NCBI GenBank assembly: GCA_023251455.1
Contig: JAHEYT010000024.1
Coordinates: 62,001-126,000 of the forward strand
Source of the DNA: Bacteroidota bacterium
GTDB lineage: Bacteria; Bacteroidota; Bacteroidia; Bacteroidales; Prolixibacteraceae
Reading direction: 5' to 3'
DNA length: 64,000 bases
A program made the translations under genes and the position numbers. A model generated the notes under the pieces. That model did not search any database. It saw only the letters and a program-made list of their open reading frames with translations, and was not told where the DNA came from. Below are positions 42,577 through 51,204 of this stretch, in pieces (positions within the stretch are counted from its first letter, which is position 1; every line of letters starts with the position of its first letter).

Positions 42577-42711
42577 AGCCCCATCCCCAACCCTTCCCCA
42601 AAAAGGGAAGGGAGTTTCGGCAGTGAAAATGAGATCTGCCTGATTATAAATGAGGCTATCGTCAGAATTTGTAGGATGTAAAGTCCCCAGTTTGGGGGAT
42701 TTAGGGGGCTA
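42577..42711. repeat. MITE-like element, ATCCCCAACCC family, copy 2
   Basis: The left end (AGCCCCATCCCCAACCCTTC then a CCCTTCCCC/AAGGGAAGGG hairpin) and the right end (on the other strand AGCCCCCTAAATCCCCC) are inverted and about 100 nt apart. It fills the gap between the LamG and GH43-like genes; an upstream in-frame ATG at 42650 of the latter lies inside it. Confidence 0.6.
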
Positions 42712-42733
42712 TCAAAAAATTAAAATATTAACC

Positions 42734-44836
42734 ATGAAAAATCTACTCTTTCCCTTTTTCTTTTTACTCTTTTCTCTTTTCTTTCAGGCAAAAGCACAGG
42801 AGCCCGAAGACAGCGTTATCGTGGTGAAAGGCCAGGTGAGCGACTATACAATCACCTTGAAAAAGAAGAAATTTCGCACCGGGCAGGTTACCGGTCCTGA
42901 TGGAAAACCGCTGGAAGGTGCAACAGTTATGTACCAATATAGTCCGGCTCACGACAATACCGATGCGAATGGAATGTACCGAATTCCCGATTACAGCGAT
43001 ACAATCATCGTGGTGCATTACCCCGGAATGGAAATGGCGTATGTGAATGTAAAAGGACAGGGAAGTAAAGTTGATATTAAGCTGAATTCGCAAAAGCCGG
43101 TGTCTGTGAAACCTGAAAAGGCGCGGGCAACCGAATGGTTCGATCCGCTGAACGATCACCCGAAAACCTTCTGCAACCCGGTAAACATCAGCTACAATTT
43201 CGAGCCGTATAACAACAATGTGAAACCGAATGGTTCGTTCCGCTCGTCAGCCGACCCGATTTTGGTGAACTACAAAGGCGAATATTTCCTGTTCTCGACC
43301 AACCAGGGCGGATTTCATTATTCGAAAGATTTAAGTCACTGGGAATTTGTGTATGCCAGTTTCCAGCGCATACCCACCGACGACGACCAGTGCGCCCCGT
43401 CGGCATTCATGAGCGGCGACACCCTATTTTATACCGGATCGACTTACCGCGGACTGCCGGTTTGGTATAGCACCGACCCCAAAAGCGGCCGATTCAAACG
43501 CAAAATCGAATCGGTTTCATTGCCATTCTGGGACCCGGGATTTTTCCTCGACGACGATCAGCGCTTGTACATGTATTACGGATCGAGCAACGAGTTCCCG
43601 CTGAAAGCTGTTGAACTGAACCGTAGCAACTTTTACCCGAAAAGCAAAATTATCGATGCGATGATGCTTAAACCCGAGCTGCACGGGTGGGAACGTTTTG
43701 GCATGAACAACGACGACAGCACCACGCTGGCGCCCTTTACCGAAGGTACTTTCGTGAATAAACACAAGGGCAAATACTATTTTCAGTACGGCGCCCCCGG
43801 AACCGAATTTAAAGTTTATGCCGACGGCGTTTATGTGGCCGACCATCCGTTGGGACCGTTTACTTACCAGAGACACAACCCGATGTCGTACAAACCCGGC
43901 GGTTTTGTGCAGGGTGCCGGTCATGGCGGAACATTTGCCGATAACTTCGGAAATTACTGGCATGTGGCGACCTGCATGGTATCGCTCAAATACAAGTTCG
44001 AGCGGCGCATTGGCATTTACCCTGCCGGTTTCGACGAAGATGGAACGATGTACGCATCCACTGGCTACGGCGATTATCCTTGCCTAAACCCGACCAAGGC
44101 CCTCGACCACCGCAGCGGAACCTTTTCCGGATGGATGCTCCTCTCCTATCAAAAACCAGTCACGGTTTCTTCTACGGATGGCGATTTAGTGGCAAAAAAT
44201 GCTTCGGACGAAAATATGCGCACCTATTGGGCAGCCCAAAGTGGCAATCCCGGCGAATGGCTGGAAATGGATTTGGGTGCAGTGAAAGAAGTGCACGCTT
44301 TGCAGGTAAATTATTACGAGCACAAGGCTTTTCAGCACAACAAAGCGATGGATTTGTACCACCAGTACCGCATTTATCAGTCGGTTGACGGCCAAAGCTG
44401 GACGCTGTTGGTGGATAAAAGCGACAACGACCGCGATGTGCCGCACGACTATGTGGAGCTGCTGAAACCGGTTAACACCCGTTTCCTGAAAATCGAAAAC
44501 ATCAACATGCCAACAGGCTCGTTTGCCATCGGCGATTTCCGCGTATTTGGCCTGGACAAAGGCGAAAAACCCGAAGAAGTTCATAATTTTAAAGTGGATC
44601 GTTCTTCAGCCGACCCGCGCAATGCACAAATCAACTGGAGCCCATCAGCCCGCGCTTATGGCTACAACATTTGGTACGGTGTCGCTCCCGGCAAACTCTA
44701 CAACTGCATCACGGTGAATGGCGAAACCAGCTACAATTTCCGTGGACTGGATAAAGGAACTACATATTATTTTTCGATTGAAGCACTGGGCGAAAGTGGC
44801 AGGTCGGAGATGGGGAAAGAGGTGGAGGTTAGGTGA
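42734..44836 (+). CDS. GH43-like glycosidase with N-terminal regulatory, discoidin and FN3 domains
   Basis: 700-residue exported protein. Signal peptide MKNLLFPFFFLLFSLFFQAKA. Residues about 40-115 match a carboxypeptidase-regulatory-like beta-sandwich (GKPLEGATVMYQYSP, DANGMYRIPDYSDT). The five-bladed propeller (about 145-460) has GSFRSSADPILVNYKGEYFLF with the catalytic-base Asp, FWDPGFFLDDDQRLYMYYGSS and TEGTFVNKHKGKYYFQYG with Glu, as in GH43-type arabinosidases/xylosidases. A discoidin domain (about 485-620) and a fibronectin-III domain (about 625-700) follow. Substrate not certain. The start is ATG 42734, which begins the signal peptide. Confidence 0.87.
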   Translation: MKNLLFPFFFLLFSLFFQAKAQEPEDSVIVVKGQVSDYTITLKKKKFRTGQVTGPDGKPLEGATVMYQYSPAHDNTDANGMYRIPDYSDTIIVVHYPGMEMAYVNVKGQGSKVDIKLNSQKPVSVKPEKARATEWFDPLNDHPKTFCNPVNISYNFEPYNNNVKPNGSFRSSADPILVNYKGEYFLFSTNQGGFHYSKDLSHWEFVYASFQRIPTDDDQCAPSAFMSGDTLFYTGSTYRGLPVWYSTDPKSGRFKRKIESVSLPFWDPGFFLDDDQRLYMYYGSSNEFPLKAVELNRSNFYPKSKIIDAMMLKPELHGWERFGMNNDDSTTLAPFTEGTFVNKHKGKYYFQYGAPGTEFKVYADGVYVADHPLGPFTYQRHNPMSYKPGGFVQGAGHGGTFADNFGNYWHVATCMVSLKYKFERRIGIYPAGFDEDGTMYASTGYGDYPCLNPTKALDHRSGTFSGWMLLSYQKPVTVSSTDGDLVAKNASDENMRTYWAAQSGNPGEWLEMDLGAVKEVHALQVNYYEHKAFQHNKAMDLYHQYRIYQSVDGQSWTLLVDKSDNDRDVPHDYVELLKPVNTRFLKIENINMPTGSFAIGDFRVFGLDKGEKPEEVHNFKVDRSSADPRNAQINWSPSARAYGYNIWYGVAPGKLYNCITVNGETSYNFRGLDKGTTYYFSIEALGESGRSEMGKEVEVR

Positions 44837-44891
44837 TAAATAATCTGGACGAGTCACAATGCTTTTAAAGTAGTTGTTAATCTTGCATTTG

Positions 44892-45467
44892 TTATTTAAA
44901 TTCAATGTCAACTCCATCAAATCTATCTAGCATTTGAGGTAAGTTCAGAGTTTCAATTTCTAAAATTCTACAAATTGCGGGAATCTTCTTAAAAACTTTT
45001 GAATCATTACTATCCTCAGTCTCTTCAGTTACCAAATAGATTTCTTGCTGAGGATTGATCTTTTTTAAATTTAGACAGAACAGAATCAACCTCATATCAG
45101 CTGAATTTAGAAAGTCACTCTTGCGATTTTCATATTCAACTGGAGTAAGCTTATTCTTTATTACACCATTTATAAACTGATTATCAATTTGTCTATAGAA
45201 TTTTGCCGGAGCTGGCGGTAGTATGTATTCGGTGTTTACGGGTATTTTAAATGACTTGAGAAAAGATTTTTCGGCCAAGAAACCTAGCGAGCTTAAAACC
45301 ATTCCTTTTGATATGTACTCACATTCTTCCAGTATTTTATCAATAATGATTATTTCACCAGAAGAAATTTTCTCTTTTATAAACGAAAATAAAACGGAGT
45401 TCTTATCGAATGGTAAGTAGTAACGAACCAACGACAATAATGAGTTTGTGTCGATTACTACTTTCAT
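44892..45467 (-). CDS. PIN-domain protein (DUF4411-like), putative toxin nuclease
   Basis: 191-residue PIN-fold ribonuclease candidate. Acidic residues expected in the active site are D6 (VVIDTNSLL), E47/E48 (ILEECEY), D124 (NSADMRLILF) and E149/E151 (VTEETEDSND), so it appears intact. The length and C-terminal region resemble DUF4411 proteins. Its start overlaps the upstream ImmA-like gene by 4 nt, so both are translated together. In other genomes such pairs are treated as toxin-antitoxin or defence modules; here that role is inferred. The gene is more AT-rich than its neighbours. Confidence 0.82.
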   Translation of the reverse strand: MKVVIDTNSLLSLVRYYLPFDKNSVLFSFIKEKISSGEIIIIDKILEECEYISKGMVLSSLGFLAEKSFLKSFKIPVNTEYILPPAPAKFYRQIDNQFINGVIKNKLTPVEYENRKSDFLNSADMRLILFCLNLKKINPQQEIYLVTEETEDSNDSKVFKKIPAICRILEIETLNLPQMLDRFDGVDIEFK

Positions 45468-46621
45468 TGAATATACTTTTCTAGTTTATCTGGTTTAATA
45501 TTTAGTCGTTTGCAAACTTCATATTCATTAATAACACCTTCATAAAAAGCTGTTTGTATTGTTGAAATTAATAAAGGAGAATTAATTGGTTTCGGGGTTG
45601 AGCCTCCTGGTTTAATCCCATTTTGCTTTTCTAATTCTCTTTGTTTTTTTTCTTCCTCTTGTCTTACTTTGAACTGTTCGTCAAAATCAGCCTTTATGGT
45701 ATTGTAGTTGGCTTTAGAAATCTTGTTTTGAAAAAGAAGTCTTGTGAAAAGTGCGATCTGACTTAAATGAGTTTTATTAGAAACTTTTTCTATAATCTCA
45801 AAATGATAATCATTTGAAGAATCGGCTCTGTCAATTTTATCAATTAAGTTGTCATAACTTCCTGCCAAATAATAATAGGCAAACTCATTACACCAATTTT
45901 CAATTTTACTCAAATTGGGTTTAGCCAAGCTATTATAATCCAGTTGTTCAACTTCTTCTTCATTTAGCAGGAAATGACCAAGCTCATGTATGAGAGTAAA
46001 AATCTCCCGTCTAAAGGACGTTTGCTGACGTTTTAAAACAATGACATTTGGGTTTAAAAAGAATCCGTCTATATTCGCTTTGTCCTTTTTGTTCCATGTC
46101 TCAACAAACTCGAATACAAGAATATTATTTTCAGCAAATTTTGCGATTAGTGCTTTTAGAAACTCTTTTTTATCCGTAGTAAATTCAGGATAAAATTGAT
46201 TCCTGATTTGCTTGGCAACAGCTTTAGGATTGTCAGTAATATTATATATGGGCAATGTTCTATCAACATTCAGTTCAGCAAGTTTGGCAATTGCTGATAA
46301 TGATATTTTAAATTCCTCAAACTGATTAACAATTTTCTTAGCTCCAATATTTAGATCTAAGTCAAATTTCTGTTTACGAAAAAATATACTTGCATCTTTT
46401 GAAATCTCTGGCGATTTAGGATCCAAATAAAAATGAAGTCCTTTAGTAAATACTTTATCTATTCTTTTCAAATACCCTAGTTCAATCTCAGGAGAAAAAA
46501 TACTTTCTTCAGATATCGGCTTCTTGAGTCCTTCATTTATTATAATGAGCAAGTCGTCCACTGACATTTTGTATAATGCCAACAGATACCTGAGCCTCGA
46601 TATGTTTTGTTCTATTTTCAA
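45464..46621 (-). CDS. ImmA/IrrE family metallopeptidase
   Basis: 385-residue protein with a DUF955 zinc peptidase domain: H212-E-x-x-H216 in IHELGHFLL and the third ligand Glu246 in ENWCNEFA. The N-terminal 60 residues (LRYLLALYKMSVDDLLIIIN) look like the short helical region usual in this subgroup; a standard helix-turn-helix is not clear. The start is TTG at 46621, 22 nt after a consensus promoter box; ATG 46567 (codon 19) is an alternative but would cut the conserved LRYLL segment. It probably acts as the antitoxin or activating protease of the overlapping PIN gene; inference. Confidence 0.83.
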   Translation of the reverse strand: MKIEQNISRLRYLLALYKMSVDDLLIIINEGLKKPISEESIFSPEIELGYLKRIDKVFTKGLHFYLDPKSPEISKDASIFFRKQKFDLDLNIGAKKIVNQFEEFKISLSAIAKLAELNVDRTLPIYNITDNPKAVAKQIRNQFYPEFTTDKKEFLKALIAKFAENNILVFEFVETWNKKDKANIDGFFLNPNVIVLKRQQTSFRREIFTLIHELGHFLLNEEEVEQLDYNSLAKPNLSKIENWCNEFAYYYLAGSYDNLIDKIDRADSSNDYHFEIIEKVSNKTHLSQIALFTRLLFQNKISKANYNTIKADFDEQFKVRQEEEKKQRELEKQNGIKPGGSTPKPINSPLLISTIQTAFYEGVINEYEVCKRLNIKPDKLEKYIQ

Positions 46622-46643
46622 GAAGTCAAAAATTTTAAGTCTT

Positions 46644-46672
46644 CAAAAATACATTTTTGGATTGATTTTCAA
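46644..46672 (-). promoter_or_regulatory. promoter of the ImmA-PIN operon
   Basis: Minus strand: -33 TTG (46672-46670), 18-nt spacer, -7 TATTTTTG (46651-46644). Confidence 0.6.
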
Positions 46673-46929
46673 CGAGTCTCCTCGTCTCTAAAGATCACGT
46701 TCCAATATAACACTAACAAATGTAATGATATTCATTGATTTTATAGCTATCTAATTTTTGCTAATCCCATTCATGAAAATCAGTCAAATGACTGTCATTG
46801 TAGTCTTTTACAAGCATCCGCCTTCGTCATTCTAATCGAGAACTCCCTACGACTGCTCCAGTCTTAGTTTCTTCCTTTAATCAGGCTTCCGGTGAGTATC
46901 GCGTTATTCTAAAAGAATAAAATTTTCGG

Positions 46930-47110
46930 CTCGGAGTGAAGAACGTGACTCTTTTAGTGAGAATTGTGCCCGCTAAAAGAGAGAAAATCGTCGCTTCGAG
47001 AGCCAATGACCTCACTCGGAGAACCAAATTTGCCACTCAAAGAAGGGGTCATTGACTCTCGGAGTGGGGTGCTTGAGTCTTTTTGCCGGAAATTAATCTC
47101 TTTGAGCAGG
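46930..47110. repeat. degenerate 21-nt tandem repeat, about nine units
   Basis: Units begin with CTC-like cores followed by GAG/AAG. Cores start at 46930, 46949, 46973, 46994, 47015, 47036, 47058, 47077 and 47098, so the spacing is 19-24 and mostly 21. Examples are CTCGGAGAACC, CTCAAAGAAGG, CTCGGAGTGGG and CTTCGAGAGCC. One plus-strand frame stays open for about 41 codons (46930-47054) but has no start or family match. Function unknown. Confidence 0.5.
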
Positions 47111-47122
47111 GTAGCTTCATGT

Positions 47123-47144
47123 TGAGATGCTGAACTTGTTTCAA
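47123..47144. repeat. partial CTGAACTTGTTTCAG repeat
   Basis: TGAGATGCTGAACTTGTTTCAA matches one arm of the palindrome at 13550-13612. Confidence 0.55.
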
Positions 47145-47168
47145 TATCTATAAAATGGCTGCTTGAAA

Positions 47169-47639
47169 CTAATAATAGTTCCGGTACACACTCGAATTTA
47201 TCAAATCATCCAGTTGTGCTTTGATAAGCACGATTCCAATGAAGACAAACATCAGGAAAAATAGGATTCCAGAGCCTACGGAGATAACCAATTCAGCATT
47301 TGCATATAAACTTATGGCTGTTCCGGCAATAACAGAACAGCATAAAGCAAAAAAATACAAACTATCAAGCTTGACTGTCCAGCTTATTTTTAATTCTTCT
47401 TTTTGTTTGTCGATGATAATGTTTCCTTCCTTATAAATCCGAAACAGGATTGGATTCGTTTCAATATAACCAGAAACAGATAATATGCTAATGGTCTTAA
47501 ATTCAATTACATTTCCAGATACATAGGTTCTTGCCTTCATTGAATTTAGCCGGGACTCCATTTTTGATTTGATGGTACTGATGTCGTTGATTTTTCTTTC
47601 AGTAATGATTGATGTTCCACGCAGTTCAAAAAAATTCAT
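47169..47639 (-). CDS. small hypothetical membrane protein
   Basis: Unrecognised 156-residue protein. The first 90 residues are hydrophilic and beta-rich (GNVIEFKTISILSVSGY, EGNIIIDKQ). Two hydrophobic segments follow at about 93-110 and 117-138, ending in a short polar tail (LIKAQLDDLINSSVYRNYY). A near-consensus -7 box (TATCTTTA on the minus strand, 47668-47675) is 28 nt upstream. It lies in the AT-rich accessory patch between repeats and the cytidylate-kinase-like gene; no function can be given. Confidence 0.65.
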   Translation of the reverse strand: MNFFELRGTSIITERKINDISTIKSKMESRLNSMKARTYVSGNVIEFKTISILSVSGYIETNPILFRIYKEGNIIIDKQKEELKISWTVKLDSLYFFALCCSVIAGTAISLYANAELVISVGSGILFFLMFVFIGIVLIKAQLDDLINSSVYRNYY

Positions 47640-47841
47640 ACGGTCGGGTTCTGAGTTTATTGGCTACTAAAGATAATGATAACTACGAACTTTCAGTGTA
47701 ATTATATGACTATATTACAGTATCTGAATTATATACTGACATTGCCATCGGCTTTAGCATTCCACAAAAAAACTTTGCTCTGGCAGAACCAAGTAACCAA
47801 TTAAAAATGCTTGTTTTTCGCTTTTGGTGCTCAAATCGTGT

Positions 47842-48465
47842 TTAGGTCAATTTCATGAAATTCAGAATAAGCTCTACCGTTTTATCAATACCTATTTTAC
47901 CGGTATCAACAGAAAGGTCGTAATTTCTGGCGTCTGTCCATTCCGTGTTGGTAAACGTTTTGCAATAAATCGCCCTTTCTTTGTCGCTTTGAGCAATCAT
48001 CTTATCCGCATAATCCTTCGACACACTGTATTGATCCTGAATCTGCTCACTTCGAAATGCGCTGTTGGCATGCAAAAATATGCTCACACAGTTCGAATGC
48101 TCCCGAAGGATATGGAAACCACAACGCCCCACAATAACCGCAGAACGTTCTTTTGCAATGTGTTCGATTACTCCGGCTTGGGCATCAAACAACTCACGGT
48201 CGGTGGGAAGCACTGTTTGGGGGGCTATGAAGGTTTCCGGGGCAAATGCAGTGGTGAACAAAAATGACTGCCAAAATGAAAGTGTTTTTTCATCACGCGA
48301 TTCGATATCTTCTTCCAATACCGAAAGCATTTGGGCAGCCTTGCTGATGATCTCACGATCGGCAAAAAAAATATTCAATTGTTTCGCGAGTTTTTGTCCT
48401 ACAACCGATCCACCGCTTCCCAACTGACGACTAATTGTAATCACAAATGGCGTAGTTGTTTTCAT
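47842..48465 (-). CDS. cytidylate kinase-like family protein
   Basis: 207-residue P-loop protein. The nucleotide loop is SRQLGSGGSVVGQKLA near the N-terminus, followed by FFADREIISKAA and VIVGRCGFHILREH; it lacks the standard CMP-binding arrangement of Cmk and matches the short cytidylate-kinase-like group frequent in Firmicutes and Bacteroidota. Substrate is not established. It has a strong Shine-Dalgarno AGGAGG 8 nt before the ATG, which is out of character for this genome and might reflect transfer. Confidence 0.85.
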   Translation of the reverse strand: MKTTTPFVITISRQLGSGGSVVGQKLAKQLNIFFADREIISKAAQMLSVLEEDIESRDEKTLSFWQSFLFTTAFAPETFIAPQTVLPTDRELFDAQAGVIEHIAKERSAVIVGRCGFHILREHSNCVSIFLHANSAFRSEQIQDQYSVSKDYADKMIAQSDKERAIYCKTFTNTEWTDARNYDLSVDTGKIGIDKTVELILNFMKLT

Positions 48466-48473
48466 TTTAAATA

Positions 48474-48479
48474 CCTCCT
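48474..48479 (-). promoter_or_regulatory. strong Shine-Dalgarno sequence
   Basis: AGGAGG on the minus strand, 8 nt before the start codon at 48465. Other genes in the window lack such a site. Confidence 0.75.
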
Positions 48480-48786
48480 ATACTTTAATGCTTTTTCTGA
48501 AATGCAATAAATAATAGAATAACAGATCTAACAACTCATTTTTGCCACATAAATTCACATCATCGATCTCTAAATGACTTCAACTTTCATTTATTTACTA
48601 CGATTTACCACATCTTTTGTTCGACTTAGCATTCTAAATATCAGTTAAATAATCCTCATTTACGACTTTTAAAGAAACACTGCCCCAAAGATTCTCATTG
48701 ACCGCAAAATCACACCAAAAAAGCCACTCCAAAATCTGGAATGGCTTTTAATGAGCACCGAATATGATCTTAATTCAAAACCGATT
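48480..48786. other. 307-nt AT-rich intergenic region
   Basis: No gene seen. It holds the upstream region of the cytidylate-kinase-like gene and the terminator of the sigma/anti-sigma/DUF4097 operon (48717-48749). Confidence 0.5.
48717..48749 (-). terminator. terminator of the sigma-DUF4097 operon
   Basis: 11-bp stem with one mismatch (48721-48731 with 48737-48747); on the minus strand it runs into six T. It lies 38 nt after the last stop. Confidence 0.65.
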
Positions 48787-49449
48787 TTAGTTCATTTGTT
48801 TCGATTTCCGGAGGTAAATATCGCCGCTCACGGTTTTGAGTTCAACAGGTAAAGTTCCGCCGTTGAGGGTTAAATCGCGTTTGGTGCCAACCCAAGAAAT
48901 TTCTTTCGAAGCGCTTTTGTCGAACTTCACATCCGAATACACATCGCCCGTTACGGTTGACAAATTGATGCGGGCTTTGAGTGCGGCCGGAATGGTATAA
49001 TCGATAAAACCACTGATCGAATTAATCGACATCTTGCCCACAGAACCAACCAGTTCAATTTTGCCTGAAATGGTTTTCAGGTTGAATTCCAGGTTGGCAG
49101 GCACTTTCAGCTTATAGTTGATCTTCGTATCGAAATTGCAGCAATCTTTCTGGCCTTTCACTTTTTTGATGCCCTCGAAATCAACTTTCTCAATCAGGTC
49201 GGCACTTCCGGCGTGTTCAGTCACGTTCAGGGTATAATAATCGTTATACCGGTTATCGTCGATATTGACGCTTACTTCCAGTTCAACGGTGCTTTTATCC
49301 CAGGCTTCCACCCGAATATTTTCAGCAAAATCGAATTTCATCTCCACTTTTTTGCCCTGAACTTCCAACTTTTTGGTAATCACTTTCTGGGAAAAGGACA
49401 CGACGATTGCAGCCACTATCAGGATAGCGGTTAAAATATACTTTTTCAT
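48787..49449 (-). CDS. exported DUF4097-type beta-strand repeat protein
   Basis: 220 residues. Signal peptide MKKYILTAILIVAAIVVSFS; the mature protein is made of regular beta strands with repeated motifs (LEFNLKTISGKIELVGSVGKMSINSISG split over strands, then INLSTVTGDVYSD and LKTVSGDIYLRK), the right-handed beta-helix-like pattern of DUF4097. Role unknown; these proteins often stand with ECF sigma/anti-sigma pairs and may be regulated cell-envelope components. Fourth gene of its operon. Confidence 0.85.
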   Translation of the reverse strand: MKKYILTAILIVAAIVVSFSQKVITKKLEVQGKKVEMKFDFAENIRVEAWDKSTVELEVSVNIDDNRYNDYYTLNVTEHAGSADLIEKVDFEGIKKVKGQKDCCNFDTKINYKLKVPANLEFNLKTISGKIELVGSVGKMSINSISGFIDYTIPAALKARINLSTVTGDVYSDVKFDKSASKEISWVGTKRDLTLNGGTLPVELKTVSGDIYLRKSKQMN

Positions 49450-49559
49450 TTGTGAATAATTTGTTTTTTAATGGTCAAATGGAATAGCCATGATTGAAAT
49501 TTTATTCTCGTTTCCGGTTGGCGTTTGCCAAATCATGACTATTTCATGGTTCCCGATTT

Positions 49560-50357
49560 TTACTTTTTGCGCAGGTAAATGTTTCCTGAAATGCTTTTCA
49601 GATAGACTTTCTGGCCACCGCCATTCAGGGTGTACGAATTTCCCCCTTGCATCCGGATGGCATCCATTCCATAAGCATGGCGGTCTTTCTCAACCGGTTT
49701 GGCAGCGCTTTTCAGGTCGAGGTTATTGAACACGTTTCCGTTGATTGTGCTGATTTCGATATTGGCCTTGTCCGAACCTGGCAGCGTAACGTCAATTAAC
49801 CCGCTCACCGAAGCCAAAGACGTAGGCTCGTTCTGGTTAATTTTGTCAAAAACCACCTCCACGCTTCCGCTGATGGAATTGACCGTAAACGGACCCGATG
49901 ATTTGGTAATTTTCACATTCGCGTTGAGCGTTTTGATCTCCAGGCTTCCGGTAAACGAATCGACATTTACATCCTCTTTGGCAAATGGGCTTCCGTAGTC
50001 GAGGCTCACAGCCATTCCGGCCGGAACAAGGATTTTGTACTTGTAATCGCGCACCTGGCGGGTTGCTCCCTGAATGCTGACAATGCCGTTTTCCTCGCTC
50101 ACATTAACACCCAGTTCGGTATTGTCTTCCATGGCACCCAACAATTTGAGTCCTGCTGCACGATCTGGCCGTTCCATGTTAAAATCAGATTCGACAACAA
50201 TGGCGTTGCCGGTAGAGTTTTGTAATGAGATTTCACCCAGCAAATTAGAGATCTCGATCTTGTTTTTCACCTTGGGGGTGTACTCAAATTTTTTGGTCTG
50301 CCCCATCAATAAAAAGGGAAAGACAAGCGCTGTAAATATGATAGCAATACGTTTCAT
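49560..50357 (-). CDS. exported DUF4097-type protein, paralogue of the next gene
   Basis: 265 residues. Signal peptide MKRIAIIFTALVFPFLLMG. The same strand-repeat pattern appears (VTLPGSDKANIEISTING, LKSISGNIYLRKK at the C-terminus, against LKTVSGDIYLRKSK in the downstream paralogue), so the two genes arose by duplication of one family. No catalytic motif. It lies 77 nt downstream of the anti-sigma gene and 110 nt before its paralogue, fitting one operon controlled by the sigma factor. Confidence 0.85.
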   Translation of the reverse strand: MKRIAIIFTALVFPFLLMGQTKKFEYTPKVKNKIEISNLLGEISLQNSTGNAIVVESDFNMERPDRAAGLKLLGAMEDNTELGVNVSEENGIVSIQGATRQVRDYKYKILVPAGMAVSLDYGSPFAKEDVNVDSFTGSLEIKTLNANVKITKSSGPFTVNSISGSVEVVFDKINQNEPTSLASVSGLIDVTLPGSDKANIEISTINGNVFNNLDLKSAAKPVEKDRHAYGMDAIRMQGGNSYTLNGGGQKVYLKSISGNIYLRKK

Positions 50358-50434
50358 GGCTAATAATTTTTAAGTGTTTAATTTAACTGATCAGGGTTAC
50401 GAGTCCGCGCCGGCTGTTTCGTCGTTACCTGATT

Positions 50435-51202
50435 TTATATGATAATTTTCATCATATCCTTTGCATAAGCTTTTACGCTTTCATCGGTTTTTTCATTGTT
50501 TGTAATCGTTTCAATTTGCTGTTTGGCTTCTTTCACACCCTTCTCTGTCAACACCTGGATCAGCGATATTTGCAGAAGTGGATTTTCCTGAACCGCAAGC
50601 GATTTGATGAGTTCCGTTTTTACACGCCCGTCTTTATCCATCATTCCTGAAAGGGCCGAAATAGCCGCCAGACGTACATTGGTATTTTTATCGCTGTTCA
50701 TGGTGTGAACCAGGGCATCGATCAATTCAGCGCTTACATTTTCGGTGGTGCTGATGCTGTACACCGCTTCAATTTTCTGTGGCCCGGTGTAGTCGCGTAA
50801 ACTGGCCAATAAAACCTGCTGCTTTTGAGTCGAAAGTTCAGACGTCAGTTGATTTTGAACGATTTCGCTTTTGTGAGACCCAACCTGAAAACCCAGCCAA
50901 TAAGTACCAAACGCGAATACCACCATTGCTGCAATCTTTGTCCACATTGGGATGAGGCGAATTTTCTTATTTTCCCGATTCCCAAGCGAAGCCATCATTC
51001 CCTCAAATTCTTCCTTCATTCCTTCCGGAACTTCCGGAGCGGGAAACGAATCCATATAGTTTAAGAATGAGCTCAACTCGCGGTGAAGTGCCTTGCATGA
51101 CGGGCAACTTTCCAGGTGACTCCGGATGGCGCCCGATGTGGTTTCATCCAATTTCCTGTCGATGTATTCAGGAAGATTTATTTTTACCAATTCGCAGTCC
51201 AT
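50435..51202 (-). CDS. anti-sigma factor with zinc finger and HEAT repeats
   Basis: 255-residue inner-membrane anti-sigma factor. The N-terminal zinc-finger (zf-HC2) is complete: C3 and HLESCPSC at about 29-36. One transmembrane helix is at about 88-106 (IAAMVVFAFGTYWLGF). The periplasmic part consists of HEAT-like helical repeats (LIDALVHTMNSDKNTNVRLAAISALSG divided by turns, LLQISLIQVLTEKGVKEA), probably a sensor or protein-binding surface. It starts 2 nt after the sigma gene, which it is expected to hold inactive at the membrane. Confidence 0.9.
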   Translation of the reverse strand: MDCELVKINLPEYIDRKLDETTSGAIRSHLESCPSCKALHRELSSFLNYMDSFPAPEVPEGMKEEFEGMMASLGNRENKKIRLIPMWTKIAAMVVFAFGTYWLGFQVGSHKSEIVQNQLTSELSTQKQQVLLASLRDYTGPQKIEAVYSISTTENVSAELIDALVHTMNSDKNTNVRLAAISALSGMMDKDGRVKTELIKSLAVQENPLLQISLIQVLTEKGVKEAKQQIETITNNEKTDESVKAYAKDMMKIII

Positions 51203-51204
51203 AA

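Larger units (their letters stand above)
46622..47168. other. 547-nt intergenic region with repeats
   Basis: No convincing gene. Contains the ImmA-PIN promoter, a run of degenerate 21-nt units (46930-47110) and a partial REP copy (47123-47144). The remainder, 46680-46920, shows no structure I recognise. Confidence 0.5.

Noticed and set aside
46930..47144. Possible CRISPR array
   Set aside because: The 21-nt units are degenerate and contiguous, with no constant repeat and no unique spacers; no cas gene is present.
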